The notes beneath the pieces were generated by a model. The model searched no databases and had not been told where the DNA came from. It saw nothing but the letters and a program-made list of their open reading frames with translations. The translations under genes were made by a program, and so were the position numbers. Below, piece after piece: positions 1 to 11,965 of a DNA stretch of 64,000 nucleotides. The stretch comes from Echinostoma caproni. Taxonomy: Eukaryota > Platyhelminthes > Trematoda > Plagiorchiida > Echinostomatidae. The stretch lies in the NCBI GenBank assembly GCA_900618425.1, contig UZAN01039518.1, positions 88,740 to 152,739 of the forward strand. The letters are read 5' to 3'. Within the stretch, counting starts at the first letter, position 1. Every line of letters begins with the position of its first letter.

Positions 1-3000
1 CTGGGAAAGCGGAGTGGTTTCGCAGAAAAAGGTTCGCATATTGCTGCGTTTGAAGGGATTCTGAAGATTGTTCTTAGTCGTCTTCAAATGCATCAGTCTG
101 AATTATCCACTCTAGATGATTTCTCCTGTCCAACTCAATTCAGTGCTGAAAGTTTGCACAAATCTGGTCAATTTGTCTGCAGCATGTTTATCGGCTTTTC
201 CGCAACCTTTGATTCTGTACCCACCTGAAAACATTATTGTTTCCACCTATCCCACGCCTGACGTTTTGCTTGACCACTTAACTGTTTCCTATTAAAATGA
301 AAAGCGATAGAAAAGGTAGGGCTCAGATTCTCTGAACATTTTATTTTAAACAACTCTAGATTACTCGTCTCCTTTTCAATTCCCATCATACCGATGATTT
401 TTCGGAATCCTTTCATTTCGAAATTTTTAAAGAACCTGATGATGTTGTCCTAAATCAGGTAATTTGTAATATTTCTGATCTAAGACAAATTATTGATAAT
501 ATATCTTAAATATAAGATTTATCAGTCCAGCTTGGTCTAACGTTAAATTGGAATTTTGCTTATGTCTTCTAATCCTTTGTGCAACGTCGTTACATTCCAC
601 GGTCATATAAAGTCTTTTCAATTATTTGGATATTGACCTGGGTGAGGATTGAAGAAGATATCTCATGTTCAGTATGGTGTTAGAAAATACTACATTTGTT
701 GTTTCAAGTTCGCATACTAAGAGAAGACTGGAGAATTCCATATATACTTATGCATTCTGCAATGCGCATAAAACTGGAGGTCGATGATAGAGGGATGAGT
801 GAGCACATCGTTGCAGTAGAAGATTGTCCTAACAGTTATGCTCAACCGGAGCACCGTGTCGGATCCCCAAATACATGTGATCATCGATGATACTTATCGG
901 AATTACCAACTCATAGGTACCTTCCAACTAGACGGCTCCCCAGACGTACACTGAACTTCTTTTGTGCTGCATTGTGGCTGGCATCATATCATCGCCATTA
1001 GCTTCCACAATACGAATACAACTCGCGTATGATAGGCATACTTGAGTATCGGTATACTGAATCCTCGGTTTGATCGATCGATCGCAACTGTCAAATCCTC
1101 CCAAAAGTGACCTCGTTAAACGCGAATTCCGGTGACATTCATCTTACCACAATAAGCCTCAATGATCGAAATCTGTGTTCATTGAATTGACGAGATAGTC
1201 TAAATACGGGTCAGCGTGATAGGGAATGAATCACCGCTTCTAATAAACAACCGACTCAAATTGAGAGATCTAAATAAACATCTGAGAGCTTCAGCATCCA
1301 TTTTGATTGGTTATCTACTCCTTGGGTGTCTTTCGTATTGGCCTGTGCTTTTGAACCGATGGATTTCTCCGCTTACCATTCGTCTCGTAAAAGCAATTTA
1401 CTTGATAATCTTGTGGCGTGAGCATACTGATTCCCACATTACGGTTACATATCAGTCAATCCCGAAATTTTCGGGCATCGCATGAACTTGAAAAAAAATA
1501 TGCAAACGATGAGTGATAGGTAGACAGATAGCACATGTCCTTCCTGCCTTCCGGATGAATTTTAAATTTTCCACTCATGCACAACAGACCGTATCAGCTA
1601 AGGCTACCAGTGAATTAGGCTATATTATTTTCATTGATGAGGTTGTGGATCCATATTCTTTCTAGGTGGAGGAGGCTCTGTTTAATGGAAGAAGCGGTCA
1701 ATACTTCACACTTCCACTAGCTTGTATAAATAAAACCAAAATTCAGCGTTCTAACATCCCTACATAATGTACAGGGATCGGTTGGAGGATGACGCCTTGA
1801 GAACACACTTACCCGCGCAATTCTTCTATTGAAGCTGTCAGGGTAATTCACTTATTACTACATTGCAGCAGGGTGCTCGTGCAACTTTCTTGGCCCTCGA
1901 TGCATGGTCTGAACAACTTACGCGGCAGTTGTGCAATTATTGGTAAAGTTGTCCCCCTCTCACTGTACGGTACAATCTCTTTAGTGGATCACTGTACTAA
2001 TTACCAATTTGCCATGTTACACAAGACAACTCTAGATCATACGCAGTCTTTAGGCAATGACCTGTCTTATTTTCGCTGCTTTTCATCGTCGGAATTTCGG
2101 AGCCATTCCGATCAAATGAGCTTGTACAAAATCTCCCTCGGTATCCTAGTTGGTCTGAGTTCTTCTGAGCTCAGACAAGGTGACGACAGAATTCCTTAAA
2201 AGTGGAACTTCTCCGTACAGCGTCGCCTGATTACTTTTGAAGTTGATTGTTCCCGTGAATTGACTTTTATTTTTGACATTACCTCTGACTGGAATGTAAG
2301 CTATTTGCTCGTCGAAGACTGCTACACAAATGAAATTGCTACTAATGAGCATTTTGAATCGCGCCCCCCGAAGTTCTCGAATTCTCTATTTGATCACTCT
2401 TTCACGATGACTATAAACTGATATTGTGAGTTAAATCAAGTTAAAAATTCTCTGTTCTTGTCTCTCTACTTCAAGGGTCAAACTTTATGCTCCTGAAGAA
2501 CGAAAAAATATGTCGCAATCTTTCCCAATTTCCCAATAGTCCAAGTGCACAGCAGGGGAAAACCGATACATGGTTTGAACAAAAGATGAACGTTGAAACA
2601 CAAAAGTTGGAAACACTGCGAAAGTGCAAACGTTTGAAGGCATCATCAAGACAGAGCCAAAAGGAACACAATGATAAAAAAACGAAAACTTGTCGCTAAA
2701 CATATTCGGAAGGTACCTCAAACACAGTCGCTGTAGAGGGGCTCACGAAAAATAAAATATGCTTTACTATACCACTGTTGAATGCTCCATGCGGGAAAGA
2801 GGTGTATAAGAGGCAATTATTAACGGATGCTCTCAGCTGTCTTTCATAAAAAATAGAACTAAACGACAGAATCACTTGAAGTGTGCGGATGTGAATAAAA
2901 CTTTCAACAAATGCCATGGATGGGATGAGCTATACGATCACAAGACCCACATGGTCAATGTTGATATCACTCCGAAGTTTTGTGCCGGGAATTCTGGGTC

Positions 3001-4440
3001 TTAAAATGCACACAATACCTGGGACAGATGATGATGAAGTTCGGAGCCACGCATGTTAAACTTCTGCATTATGAAGTCCCCACACCATCGAAAACTTATC
3101 CTGAATAATGTAATAAAAATGCACCATTCCGTAATGAAAATGCAATAAAAGTCACAAACACTTTCTTTCTGGTATACCCAGCCTACGAGCAACACCTAGA
3201 TTGGATAATCTTTATTGATTCAAGTTGTTTCAATATAAGTCATTTCAAGTCAAACATCTTAAAACCAAAATATTTCAGCAAAATGGACGATCTGGGATAC
3301 ACAGACCAGGAAATCGTTTCCTGGACGAGAATGAGAGTTCACTCATCCACGGAAGTACTGGAGTTTTCTTGTTATCAGAATATCTAACCTATCTGCGGCT
3401 ATTCCATCGAAACGTTCACTTCTAGCAATAGTTCGTTTATATTGCTTGTTCTATGGCATGTGACATATCTTGTAGGAAAAGTGAGGTCAAAAATAGAAAA
3501 GTCATCTGGGAGATATCTAATAGCCTAAGGTAAGATAGAGAACCTTATTGATGGATTTCACCGTTACTGAATCTATCGTGTTGATTCCGGAATATAGTTT
3601 CCTCAAATCCACGAATCCGTTAATTGATCCCTTCGTAAGGTGTCATGTTTTTAAAGAATAAGTGAACAGTACAAGCTTATATTTGGAGAATTCATTTCGG
3701 ATACATGAATTTTGTCATAAACAGAGCACAGAATGCCTACACCAAAAGGCTGGTAAACATTGCGCAGCTGATTCAACTTTGTTGCATCTATAAACCACAG
3801 AACAAACCCATCAAGCCACTTGAAGACTGAAAAACGGAACTAACAGATCAAACAAATATGTACTACTCGCTGGACTACCGGCAGACTTAGCAAACTGTAT
3901 CACTTCATTCATAAGTGATACAGTACCCTCCCAAGCTTGTTTTTAATGAAACAATATACGTCGTGTTTTACGGTCTCCACACGGTTTCAATAAAAGTGTG
4001 CATCAAGCCTTCCACGTATATGGAGTTTGGTGATTTCTTTCATCTGCTGGTTAATCGTAATTTGTTCTTCACTCATTGTGCTATTCAATAGGCTTCCTAT
4101 TTGTCCTGTATCGAACGGCTTACCGGTATGACATTTAATCGCACATATAATATTTAACTTTGCCCCTTTTCCAATAGTTATCTCGCGATAATGGATAAGG
4201 ATGGTGTTAAGTTGTGTACCATCTTTATTTCACGTTTCTGAAGAACTTGTGCCGCCATGGTTCAAACTTCTTTAATTCAGCATCAGATTTAATCTGTTGT
4301 TGTTACCGATTTTCTTTTTCTGTTCAAAATTTGGGTGAAAGAAACTGTCAATTAAAATTTTCGGGCGGCTACTGGGAAGAATCAAAGGAAACGAAAGTTC
4401 TTTTATTATATGATGAATTCCGTCGTATAAAGGCTAATTG
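1..4440. other. Unassigned sequence, no gene recognised
   Basis: All six frames are broken into short open stretches, the longest about 108 codons, and none resembles a known family. No tRNA, long repeat or transposon protein was recognised. This could be intergenic or intronic sequence. Confidence 0.5.
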
Positions 4441-4595
4441 AAGGATGAACTGAAAAGCTTAGAGGCTGGGTACGGCTTTTTCGACCGGATTGGGTCTCAT
4501 TAACCGTGCGCCAGTCCATTGGTCCAACTGAGGATCGAGCCAGGGTAATCACGAGTAGAATGCAAGCATACTAACCACGCGAACACCGGACAACT
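4441..4595 (-). repeat. Pol III-type short repeat with degenerate hammerhead tail (copy 1)
   Basis: Read on the minus strand, this segment has a tRNA-like B box (GGCTCGATCC, 4541-4532) followed by a hammerhead-like block. The block runs GCACGG, then TTAATGAGACC, a CAATCC loop, GGTC, then GAAA (4482-4479), and ends in AGCTTTTCAGTTCATC. The same order of blocks occurs at 33.7-34.0 and 56.4-56.5 kb. The core CTGATGA is changed to TTAATGA and the cleavage-site GTC is lost, so self-cleavage is unlikely. The architecture (pol III box plus short-helix-III hammerhead) matches what is known of the schistosome Sm-alpha SINE-like satellite, but family identity is an inference. Confidence 0.65.
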
Positions 4596-4825
4596 GATTA
4601 GAATGCTGTTCATTTTGCGTACACGCGGTACAACATAACCCTCTAAGTGCTTATGAACAATGAAGTAAGTCCAACAAAAAGCAATTGTTTGAAGAACGCA
4701 GAGTCAGCACAGATCCCGTGGTTATTTTCATCGTTTCAATAAATAAATTCGAGCCTAAAAATTAGGCTAGTGGTAGTACTTACGCCTATCGTAACAAACA
4801 AGTGACAGTCAATGTGATGTGTCCG

Positions 4826-5284
4826 TCATAGAATTATATCGATCGACATAATCTTGTATGAATCATTCCGACGAAACGGACGAAACACGTCCGTCCACGA
4901 CCATGGTAGTTGTTGTCGCTCGGCTAAGGTCACGCTGTATCTGCTTTGTTCAAGCGAGAAGTGTGCTTTCCGCCTCCTGTGTATACTGCATTGGGTGATA
5001 TGCTTTTCTCTGGTATGTGCAAATTTTGCGCTGTGCACACATTTTGCACCCCAGAGAATACACCATGCCAAACCAATGTTACAATCCGAATCACCAAGAG
5101 CCTCGGCTCGATGCGGTTCTGGAACCCCAAAATTGAACATGGAGAATGGAATTCCGGTGAAAATCAAGTCGGAAATGTTTGGAAACGTTTTGTGTCAACT
5201 TTGGTATTTGTAGACTTTATACGAAATGATCAGTGTGCATTTGCTTCAATTCAAGGTAAAACACATCTTAGCTACCACAAATGA
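4826..5284. other. Stop-poor segment, open in several frames on both strands
   Basis: Open stretches of 119 and 112 codons (+) and 113 codons (-) overlap here, so stop codons are scarce in several frames at once. None of the translations resembles a known family, and openness in opposing frames argues for composition rather than one conserved coding frame. An exon cannot be excluded. Confidence 0.25.
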
Positions 5285-6825
5285 GATGTTGACCAAAAGG
5301 ACAAAAAAGTAAAAGCTGGTGCTAAAAAATAAATACAAATAAAGTGTATGCTTAGAATAGAACCTGACTGACTCAACCTCTTTTTCCAGATCTCTACCAA
5401 ATACGGAAAACAAGAGATCCTAAAGACTATAAAGCAGGATACATCGGTGCGTCGGGAAAACAGCTCATCATTACCTAATGCAGGTAAGAACCACTGAAAC
5501 TTGTTTAGACAAACTTGCATTGGAGGATTTGTGTTGACCAGTAAGTTTTCCGATTAAATCGTTAATTGAGATTAAAGATGTATGACCAATCAATAACGTG
5601 TCTTTTTTTGCTAACCTTTCAGAAATTTTCTACAATACTGAAATGTTGGCAGGACAACGGTGAAGTAAAATTTGAAGATTGCACTGCTCGATTAATGTGG
5701 AAATTTTTCTTTGCAGAGTTAGGAACTTTAGTTAAGTTTGTGAGTATGGGAAGATAAGTTCGTCAGTTTTCCCACAGAAAGACCACTTAGGATTGTTGTC
5801 TCACTTCAATGCCTACGTATTTCTCTGAATTCATTCTACATGAAGGCGCATTTTGACACTAATCTTGAGAAAGGAATGCAAGAAAAAAGCACTCCGCAAA
5901 TTTGATTAGGTTAGTGATGAGTGCAGATTGAGAGGAACAGATGCGACATTGGCGATAAACTATTTGCAGATCACAAACAACCACGCACAGCGTACGTGAT
6001 GTTTCGAAACGTGCAGGCGCAATCTTTTCCTCCGCGCTATCTTCGATGATGAAGAAGACAATCTACCAGTGTGCATGTATGACGTTTTGACCGGACATCA
6101 GTGATCAACAACGGAAATCTTTTTCTCGGTGAGCAGTTCAATGCAGTGCCCAAACGACTTGTACGAGAGAAACCATGAAACACAACACCGTTGCAGTAAG
6201 CCGCAGTAAGTTTAGAAACGTTCGGGAGTCCTATCCCAATTCGGGAGTAGATGGGACTTGAATTAAAGCGCGAGAAGATTCGGAGGATTGATTATGACTC
6301 TATTTAGAACTTATTTGTATCCTGTGTGGGTATAGCACGAATTGAATAAACCACGAGATAGAAGTCAACATGTACTCAGATGGTGAAGTTTCCCCAAAAC
6401 TCCATGGAAATTTTCGTCCAATGAAACCGAAAGACGCAAAATGCACGAGCCAAAAACAAGGTAAAATCTGACTGATCGCTAAACGAGGCCACATATAAAT
6501 TGGTTATGATGGTGTTTCCAGACTGCACACAGCAGGAATGCCATTATTACAGGCTAGACACCAGGCAAGAACAAGAATATCACAAATATTAGAAACCGGT
6601 GTCAGATTGATAGTTTGCCTATTGCGCCAATCACGGAAAATTATCCAATCAGGTCACAATGATGATCGGACGGAAATTTTACTGTGTGATCGATCGGAAG
6701 AGGGTAAGACACTCTGAAACAAGAAAGCAATCGCACTTCAGTAGAACGTGTTTATTTCTGCATTTACTACTCTTCTAAATCAGTTCCCCGATGACAGATA
6801 GAGAATCAGGCGGCAATAAAGATGA
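5285..6825. other. Unassigned sequence
   Basis: Only short open stretches without recognisable similarity were seen. There is a small local duplication near 6175-6235, with the words GCAGTAAG and TTCGGGAGT each appearing twice. Confidence 0.4.
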
Positions 6826-7260
6826 CCTCTTGCTGTAATTATCAGTTTATTTGCTCCTGGGGTGCTCGTTATTTTGGTTACCTCACCGACCGAAATAAAA
6901 AAAGCCACCAAGCTTTAGTCATTCGAGGACTGACAAGGGCAGGTATGAGCGTTGTAGCAATCAACTTGGCTGCGGGTGTACGGTAATGGCTTCGTGTAAT
7001 CGGTTCAATTACAAGGGTTCGGTCTAAAGATGCCAAAGCCCGATTTTACCTACAACAGAGATGATAACAAGTATACTAAACAACCACCCATTATGCGTGC
7101 AGAAACAGTTCGCTAAGTCCGGTATACTTCCGTGGCTTGAATTGCTCTCCATGGATTATGCACACTCCGTAAATATCCACACTGATGCGGTCAGTGTTTA
7201 AACATTCACATACCAACTCCCCATCTCCCTTTTGTGTCTACATTGGTCCCGGAATTATAT
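6826..7260 (+). mobile_element. Penelope-like element fragment: GIY-YIG endonuclease end plus 3' tail
   Basis: The plus strand around 6835-6910 translates to YQFICSWGARYFGYLT, the start of the GIY-YIG-type endonuclease of Penelope-like elements, which normally reads CSCGxxYIGRT. The second cysteine is a Trp and the YIGRT block is altered, so the domain is dead. From about 6905 to 7200 the DNA aligns by eye with 14105-14440, including the stretches around AGAAACAGTT and ATGCGGTCAG, so both are tails of the same PLE subfamily. No reverse transcriptase portion is visible upstream. PLE proteins retrotranspose the element in the nucleus. Confidence 0.6.
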
Positions 7261-8365
7261 GATACATTGTAATTAACCGGTAAGTGAGGCACTGAAAGCA
7301 CACATGCTCGTCACAGTGGTAGTCCTCCAGTGATGCCGTAGAGATAGATCATTTGCACATTTGAGAAAGGTATTTGTGTATTCAAAATTGTAGCAGCAAG
7401 AAGCATGAGCGTAGTCAACAACACAGTTACAGAGCAATTCATTGCTCGATTCATTGCGGGAGCGATAAACTACTTCCCAATGATGCCGCATTCATTGGTC
7501 TATGAAGTCTCTTGTGCCGACAGTACGTCACGCACAGAGCGCTAAGGCTCAAAGATAGTTGTATGGCTAGGCTAGCGCCGAGAATCGCACAGAAGAGGCC
7601 AAAATTTGAACAAACCAGATTGTAGTTTAATTTGGGAATTTGATGGATGTGATTAGATCAAATTTCAATTAGGCTGGCATTCACCAATTAGGAAGGAAAG
7701 AGGGAAAACATAGAAATTCGTTCAGTCGGTTTGTCGAATTCCGTTGCGCAGCATAACCAGGACGATCAGGTCACCTAGAACAATGTGTAATATGATACTT
7801 TGGAGTTCGGGGCCCATTCAGACTTTTGATGTTGACCAAAGAATACAGACATCCTTAATCTTATTTCTTCCGCTGGTTTGACTCAGAACGATTATACGAT
7901 TAATGCTCAATGAGGGCGATACCTGAACAAACTTGAACCGGCTTACTGTGCTGTCACACTCCTTTCAAACGTCCACGAATGAGCTCCAAAAAGAGCAATA
8001 TTCCAGTCCAATGTTTCCTCGGTGATCGGATAAGCTGAGGCTTGTGCTTAAGCATAGAATCTTTTCAAACCGATATTATTAATCCTGGCTATCTTCTAAT
8101 AGGTGCATGTAAGGAATGTGTGAATTAATATTCAAGAAGGATGTCACCGCTGTCGAACAACAAATGATACTCTATGGATATGTTCGGATAAACCAACTAC
8201 GAGGGTAAGTGCGGATCGTCTGGACCGCGCGATCAACGTTGTCCAAAGCAAGTCAAGAATTCATTTAAGAGTGTTATCTCGTAGTTTTGCAACGAACGTG
8301 AACAGTACTTTATATTTTTGAAGAAAAAACCTCTTGGGATTTTATTATACGTGAGCGTAGTAACC
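7261..8365. other. Unassigned sequence
   Basis: No convincing coding frame, RNA gene or repeat was recognised here. Confidence 0.4.
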
Positions 8366-8700
8366 AAATTACACGTGAATCGGGAATCAGGAATTATAAT
8401 CGCAATCGAATCCCAGAATCACACCAGTAATCGTCCGCCAAAATCTACCGACAAAGAGACGCAGGAAAAGATTACAGAATTAACAGGTCGTTTATTGAGG
8501 GAAATTATTGGAATTCAATAATCAATGAAAAAATGGCGTTACATATTTACCCAACGGCTGTTCGTATTCTCTCCGTTGAAGGACTTCTGCTTGAGCCGAA
8601 TGACTCTTGATTCATTCAGTTTTGGCTTCTGCTTCGTTGCCCTGAAACTGTAACGCTTAGCTCCTTGTCTGGCGTTATCCGGAGGGTCGGATCATCCTAG
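8366..8700 (+). repeat. Unclassified dispersed repeat C, copy 1
   Basis: This stretch aligns by eye with 40555-40885 in the same orientation. Shared landmarks in order are GAATCAGGAATT, GGAAAA(A)GA, GTTTATTGA, an ACGGCTGTTCGTA-like word and CCTGAAACNGTAACGC. Identity is patchy with small indels, so both copies are old. No protein similarity was recognised, and it could be the non-coding end of a retroelement. Confidence 0.55.
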
Positions 8701-9610
8701 CAAACTGGTGACGGATAAAATCAAGTTGAATGATTCAGTCAGAGAAGCGAGATAAGTTGTTATTATATCGATCCGCATGCTGTTTATTCGACTCTTTTCA
8801 CTTCGATACAAACTCATCCGTGCAGCTTTGCTCCAGCTAAAGCCATTATCCAAGTTGTGATTTTGCAATAAGAGGGTGTTAAACAATGGTCTACTCTACA
8901 TCAGTGGATGAGTATAAGGTTGCTCCGATGCACAGCAAGGACAGCAATTAAAGATGAGACATATCGGTTCCCCTATTACAGGTTAACACTTCTCGTTGAT
9001 TGCTAAGCTTCTTGGAATTAAGTGAAACTGCTATTCTTTCAGTGATTTCTCATTGGGTACGTCTCAGTTCACTAAGAGTACACGAACTTTATTGAATCAG
9101 ACAAATGTAAACTGAACCTAATTTTAAATCATGATGATGAGTGTCTAAGACTGCCAAACACTGTATGATCGAGCTAGTGTGGAACGAACTGTCTAATAAA
9201 GCCCTCTAAAAGCCAATAGATTCTCTGGAATCAAGATGTCCGTGAGCAGGTTGAAGTCGTTAATAACGTAACGTTGTTCCTCCCTCTCTCTATTATCACG
9301 CTTCATGGTTTTTTTAAACACTCCCGCAGAGTTCATTATGATAATTTAAATTGGCAAACAAGCTCGTTTTCAGTGTCCTAATCAGGCCATTGCAACACAA
9401 TAAATACGACTAGTAAAAAAGGGGAAAGTAATTGAAGCATTCAACGGTTTGTGTCACAATCGGTCCCCGATTATGATTTACTCCGATGTTTCATGAAAGG
9501 TCGGTAATCCGGCCACGGGAGCTCTGAGTTCTGGCACAAATTGTTTCTGAGTTCACAAAGGGGAGTTTTGAAGACAAATGGAAACTGCCTCCGATCTGGC
9601 TAGAACGCGA
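8701..9610. other. Unassigned sequence
   Basis: No recognisable gene or repeat was found. The stretch immediately before 9610 does not align with the PLE endonuclease, so PLE-related sequence is taken to begin near 9611. Confidence 0.4.
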
Positions 9611-10065
9611 AGTCGCATACCTATACCTTTTCAACTTCAAGTGAATCCGCCGTGGCTTCAACTGAATCCAACCAATCACACTCCATTGGTGTTTCGGCCG
9701 TCAAATGTCACCGATTGGACCGGGTCTGTCTAAACCCCGTCCAGTCCGAATGAACTAACCTCTCTGCAACCAAACAAAAGTACTTTTTGAGTGAGTTACC
9801 GAGCGAGGATGAATGTTTCGGGGGGTGAGTGGGTGGATGAGGTGGGCCGTTTCTCCCCGCCCCCGACACACCCGTTCCAACTGGGAACGTTATGTTCATG
9901 ATGGTTGATCGAGTGTGCGTCATAGATACGAATGAACGAACCCGGAGTTAATGGACCTCTGTCGGTCAGGTAAGGAAGCGAATCACATCAAGATGGATCG
10001 ATAAGTCGGTCACCATGCCCAGACGTGAATGTATTGCATGAGTGGAGTCAGTCCAAGCACTCAAT
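9611..10065 (+). repeat. Left arm of a long inverted repeat (PLE 3' end, plus-sense)
   Basis: From 9661 to 10065 this arm is nearly identical to the reverse complement of 10765-11185. It differs by an insertion near 9979-9991, an extra ~12 bp in the other arm, and a ~20-bp block present only in the right arm. An identical 71-codon open stretch appears in both arms (9708-9923 minus; 10907-11122 plus), but it is antisense to the element and resembles nothing known. Just upstream, 9617-9660 translates to PIPFQLQVNPPWLQLNP, matching the C-terminal end PFKIQVNAP of the neighbouring PLE. The arm is therefore a PLE 3' end facing the other copy. It carries G-rich and C-rich runs at 9820-9846 and 9855-9873. 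Confidence 0.85.
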
Positions 10066-10764
10066 AATGTGAAGTGTCTACACAACCACCCAGATCAGTT
10101 CAGATTAGAAAAATGTCACTGCTTTCCACCTTTATGATAGGTAACTCGTTTACACAATCTTTCGTGGTAACACATATGGGAAATGTACTGCAAAGTGGCA
10201 TCCACGGTGCCACTGAACCTTTTCTCTTACTCGACATTCAGTATTAAGACAACCATGGATAGAGTATTTAATCGACCTCTACTTACCACCTCACGGAGCA
10301 CCCGGTACAGAGTTATCGTCGCTTGTGAGATCATGGATAACAGCAACTCATTCGTATCACCACCGGTCTCATTCACTAAACTATATGTGATCGCACAGAT
10401 GTAATCAGTATGTGAAAAAATTCGACGGGTTGAGCAATGTTATAATAAACATAAGAACCTATGCGATAAAGCTGAGTAACGAAGAGAGAGGCCGCAGGTT
10501 TCAGATCGTTGTCATTGGCATTGCAGATTGAGTGTATCAATCAGCCAAGGCATGACAGAAAAATATGATTTCTGTTAGCTAGTGAATAGGTCCGAATTTG
10601 ATCTTATAATTCAGGTGAAATACTATTACTTTTTTCACTATTGTTTCCATTGTTAAGTATCTTGTCAAGTGTGCATTTCAATGTCAGAAATACGTAGGCA
10701 ATTGCATTTCATTCAAAGGAATCGGTTTTATTCGAGAGAAACTCGGCCTCAATGGAATTGGGTA
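10066..10764. other. Unique spacer between the inverted arms
   Basis: About 700 bp of ordinary composition lies between the arms. One 73-codon open stretch (10183-10404, plus) has no recognisable similarity. No tRNA, terminal repeat or transposon protein was seen. Confidence 0.5.
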
Positions 10765-11190
10765 ATTGAGTGCTTGGACTGACTCCACTCATGCAATGAA
10801 TCATGCTCACATTCACGTCTGGGCATGGTGACCGACTTATCGATCCATCTTGATGTGTGCCTGACCGACAGAGGTCCATTAACTCCGGGTTCGTTCATTC
10901 GTATCTATGACGCACACTCGATCAACCATCATGAACATAACGTTCCCAGTTGGAACGGGTGTGTCGGGGGCGGGGAGAAACGGCCCACCTCATCCACCCA
11001 CTCACCCCCCGAAACATTCATCCTCGCTCGGTAACTCACTCAAAAAGTACTTTTGTTTGGTTGCAGAGAGGTTAGTTCATTCGGACTGGACGGGGTTTAG
11101 ACAGACCCGGTCCAATCGGTGACATTTGACGGCCGAAACACTAATAATCTTGTGGGGTTTCTAATGGAGTGTGATTGGTTGGATTCACTT
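10765..11190 (-). repeat. Right arm of the long inverted repeat (PLE 3' region)
   Basis: This is the reverse complement of 9661-10065 with near identity, and it lies directly downstream (minus sense) of the PLE coding region that ends at 11195. It includes a private block at 11142-11161. The CCCACCTCATCC run and the GGGGGCGGGG run mirror those of the left arm. Placement just past the endonuclease stop codon suggests it is the 3' untranslated or terminal-repeat region of the PLE. Confidence 0.85.
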
Positions 11191-11194
11191 GGAG

Positions 11195-11965
11195 TTATGG
11201 AGCATTTACTTGAATTTTAAAAGGCATAGACTGTCCCGTTTTAAATCTATACAGGGGTTGGAAAGCTCCGGTCACTTTTACAATGTGATTAGTGTCGACA
11301 ATGTACGACACGGCTTCACTTGTGATTGTCTTAATTTCTCTACTTCGCAACCACGCGGGGTGATGCTCACGGATGCACTGGGACAAACGCTTTGTCGTGC
11401 GGCCAACATACTTTGCTCCACAGGAGCAAGTGAAAGAATAAATACAGAAAGAGGCATCAGAGTCGGGCACGGTATTCTTCAACCGTATATGTACCAACGG
11501 GCTAGATGTGAATCGAGTTTGAAGCTTAGCCTCGTAGAACGTTTTGTTGATGGCATTTGATAACCTTGTATGCACAGCCTCTGTCATGGTGTCGCCTATA
11601 AATGGTAAAGAAATGTACAGAGACATCTTCTCAGCAATACCCTCTTGGTAAACGCTTCTTACCTTTGCATCACAGATTCCACGAAGCGCTCCGGGTATCC
11701 ATTCTTGGATAAAGATATTCCCTTCATTCTGGGGTTCTTCAGCCAGCATGTCTTTGGCCAAACAGAGCATGAGGTTCTTCTTCATACTGAATGGTACAAA
11801 GCTACGGAAATGAATGTACTGCCCATTCCAAGTCGCCTTCTTGTGTACTGACCGCCGGATAGACCCGGCATCATAACGAGTTAGGCAAACACCTAAATAT
11901 GCTAGTTGATTGTTTACTTCATTTTCTTGAATTTCTTGAATTTCAAATTCCGATGCGCAGCATCA
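11195..11965 (-). pseudogene. PLE C-terminal part: connector and GIY-YIG endonuclease
   Basis: One minus-strand frame is open from about 11965 to the stop at 11195, longer than the 196 codons counted from the internal Met at 11785. It begins with the connector NNQLAYLGVCLTRYDAG, passes VHKKATWNGQYIHFRSF and reaches the endonuclease with CIYSFTCSCGAKYVGRTTKR and IREHHPAWL. The CxC pair, the Y...YVGRT core and the downstream R..EHH are all present, so this domain looks structurally intact. The usual YIG is YVG. The stop at 11195 gives a C-terminus ending PFKIQVNAP. Upstream frameshifts separate it from the reverse transcriptase. Confidence 0.85.

Noticed and set aside
4868..4900. GGACGAAACACGTCCGTCC as a hammerhead 3' half
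   Set aside because: GGAC/GTCC simply make a local palindrome, and no core CTGANGA lies upstream at a usable distance.
9708..9923. 71-codon frame as a real gene
   Set aside because: Its identity with the frame in the other arm follows from the inverted repeat, it is antisense to the PLE and resembles no known protein.
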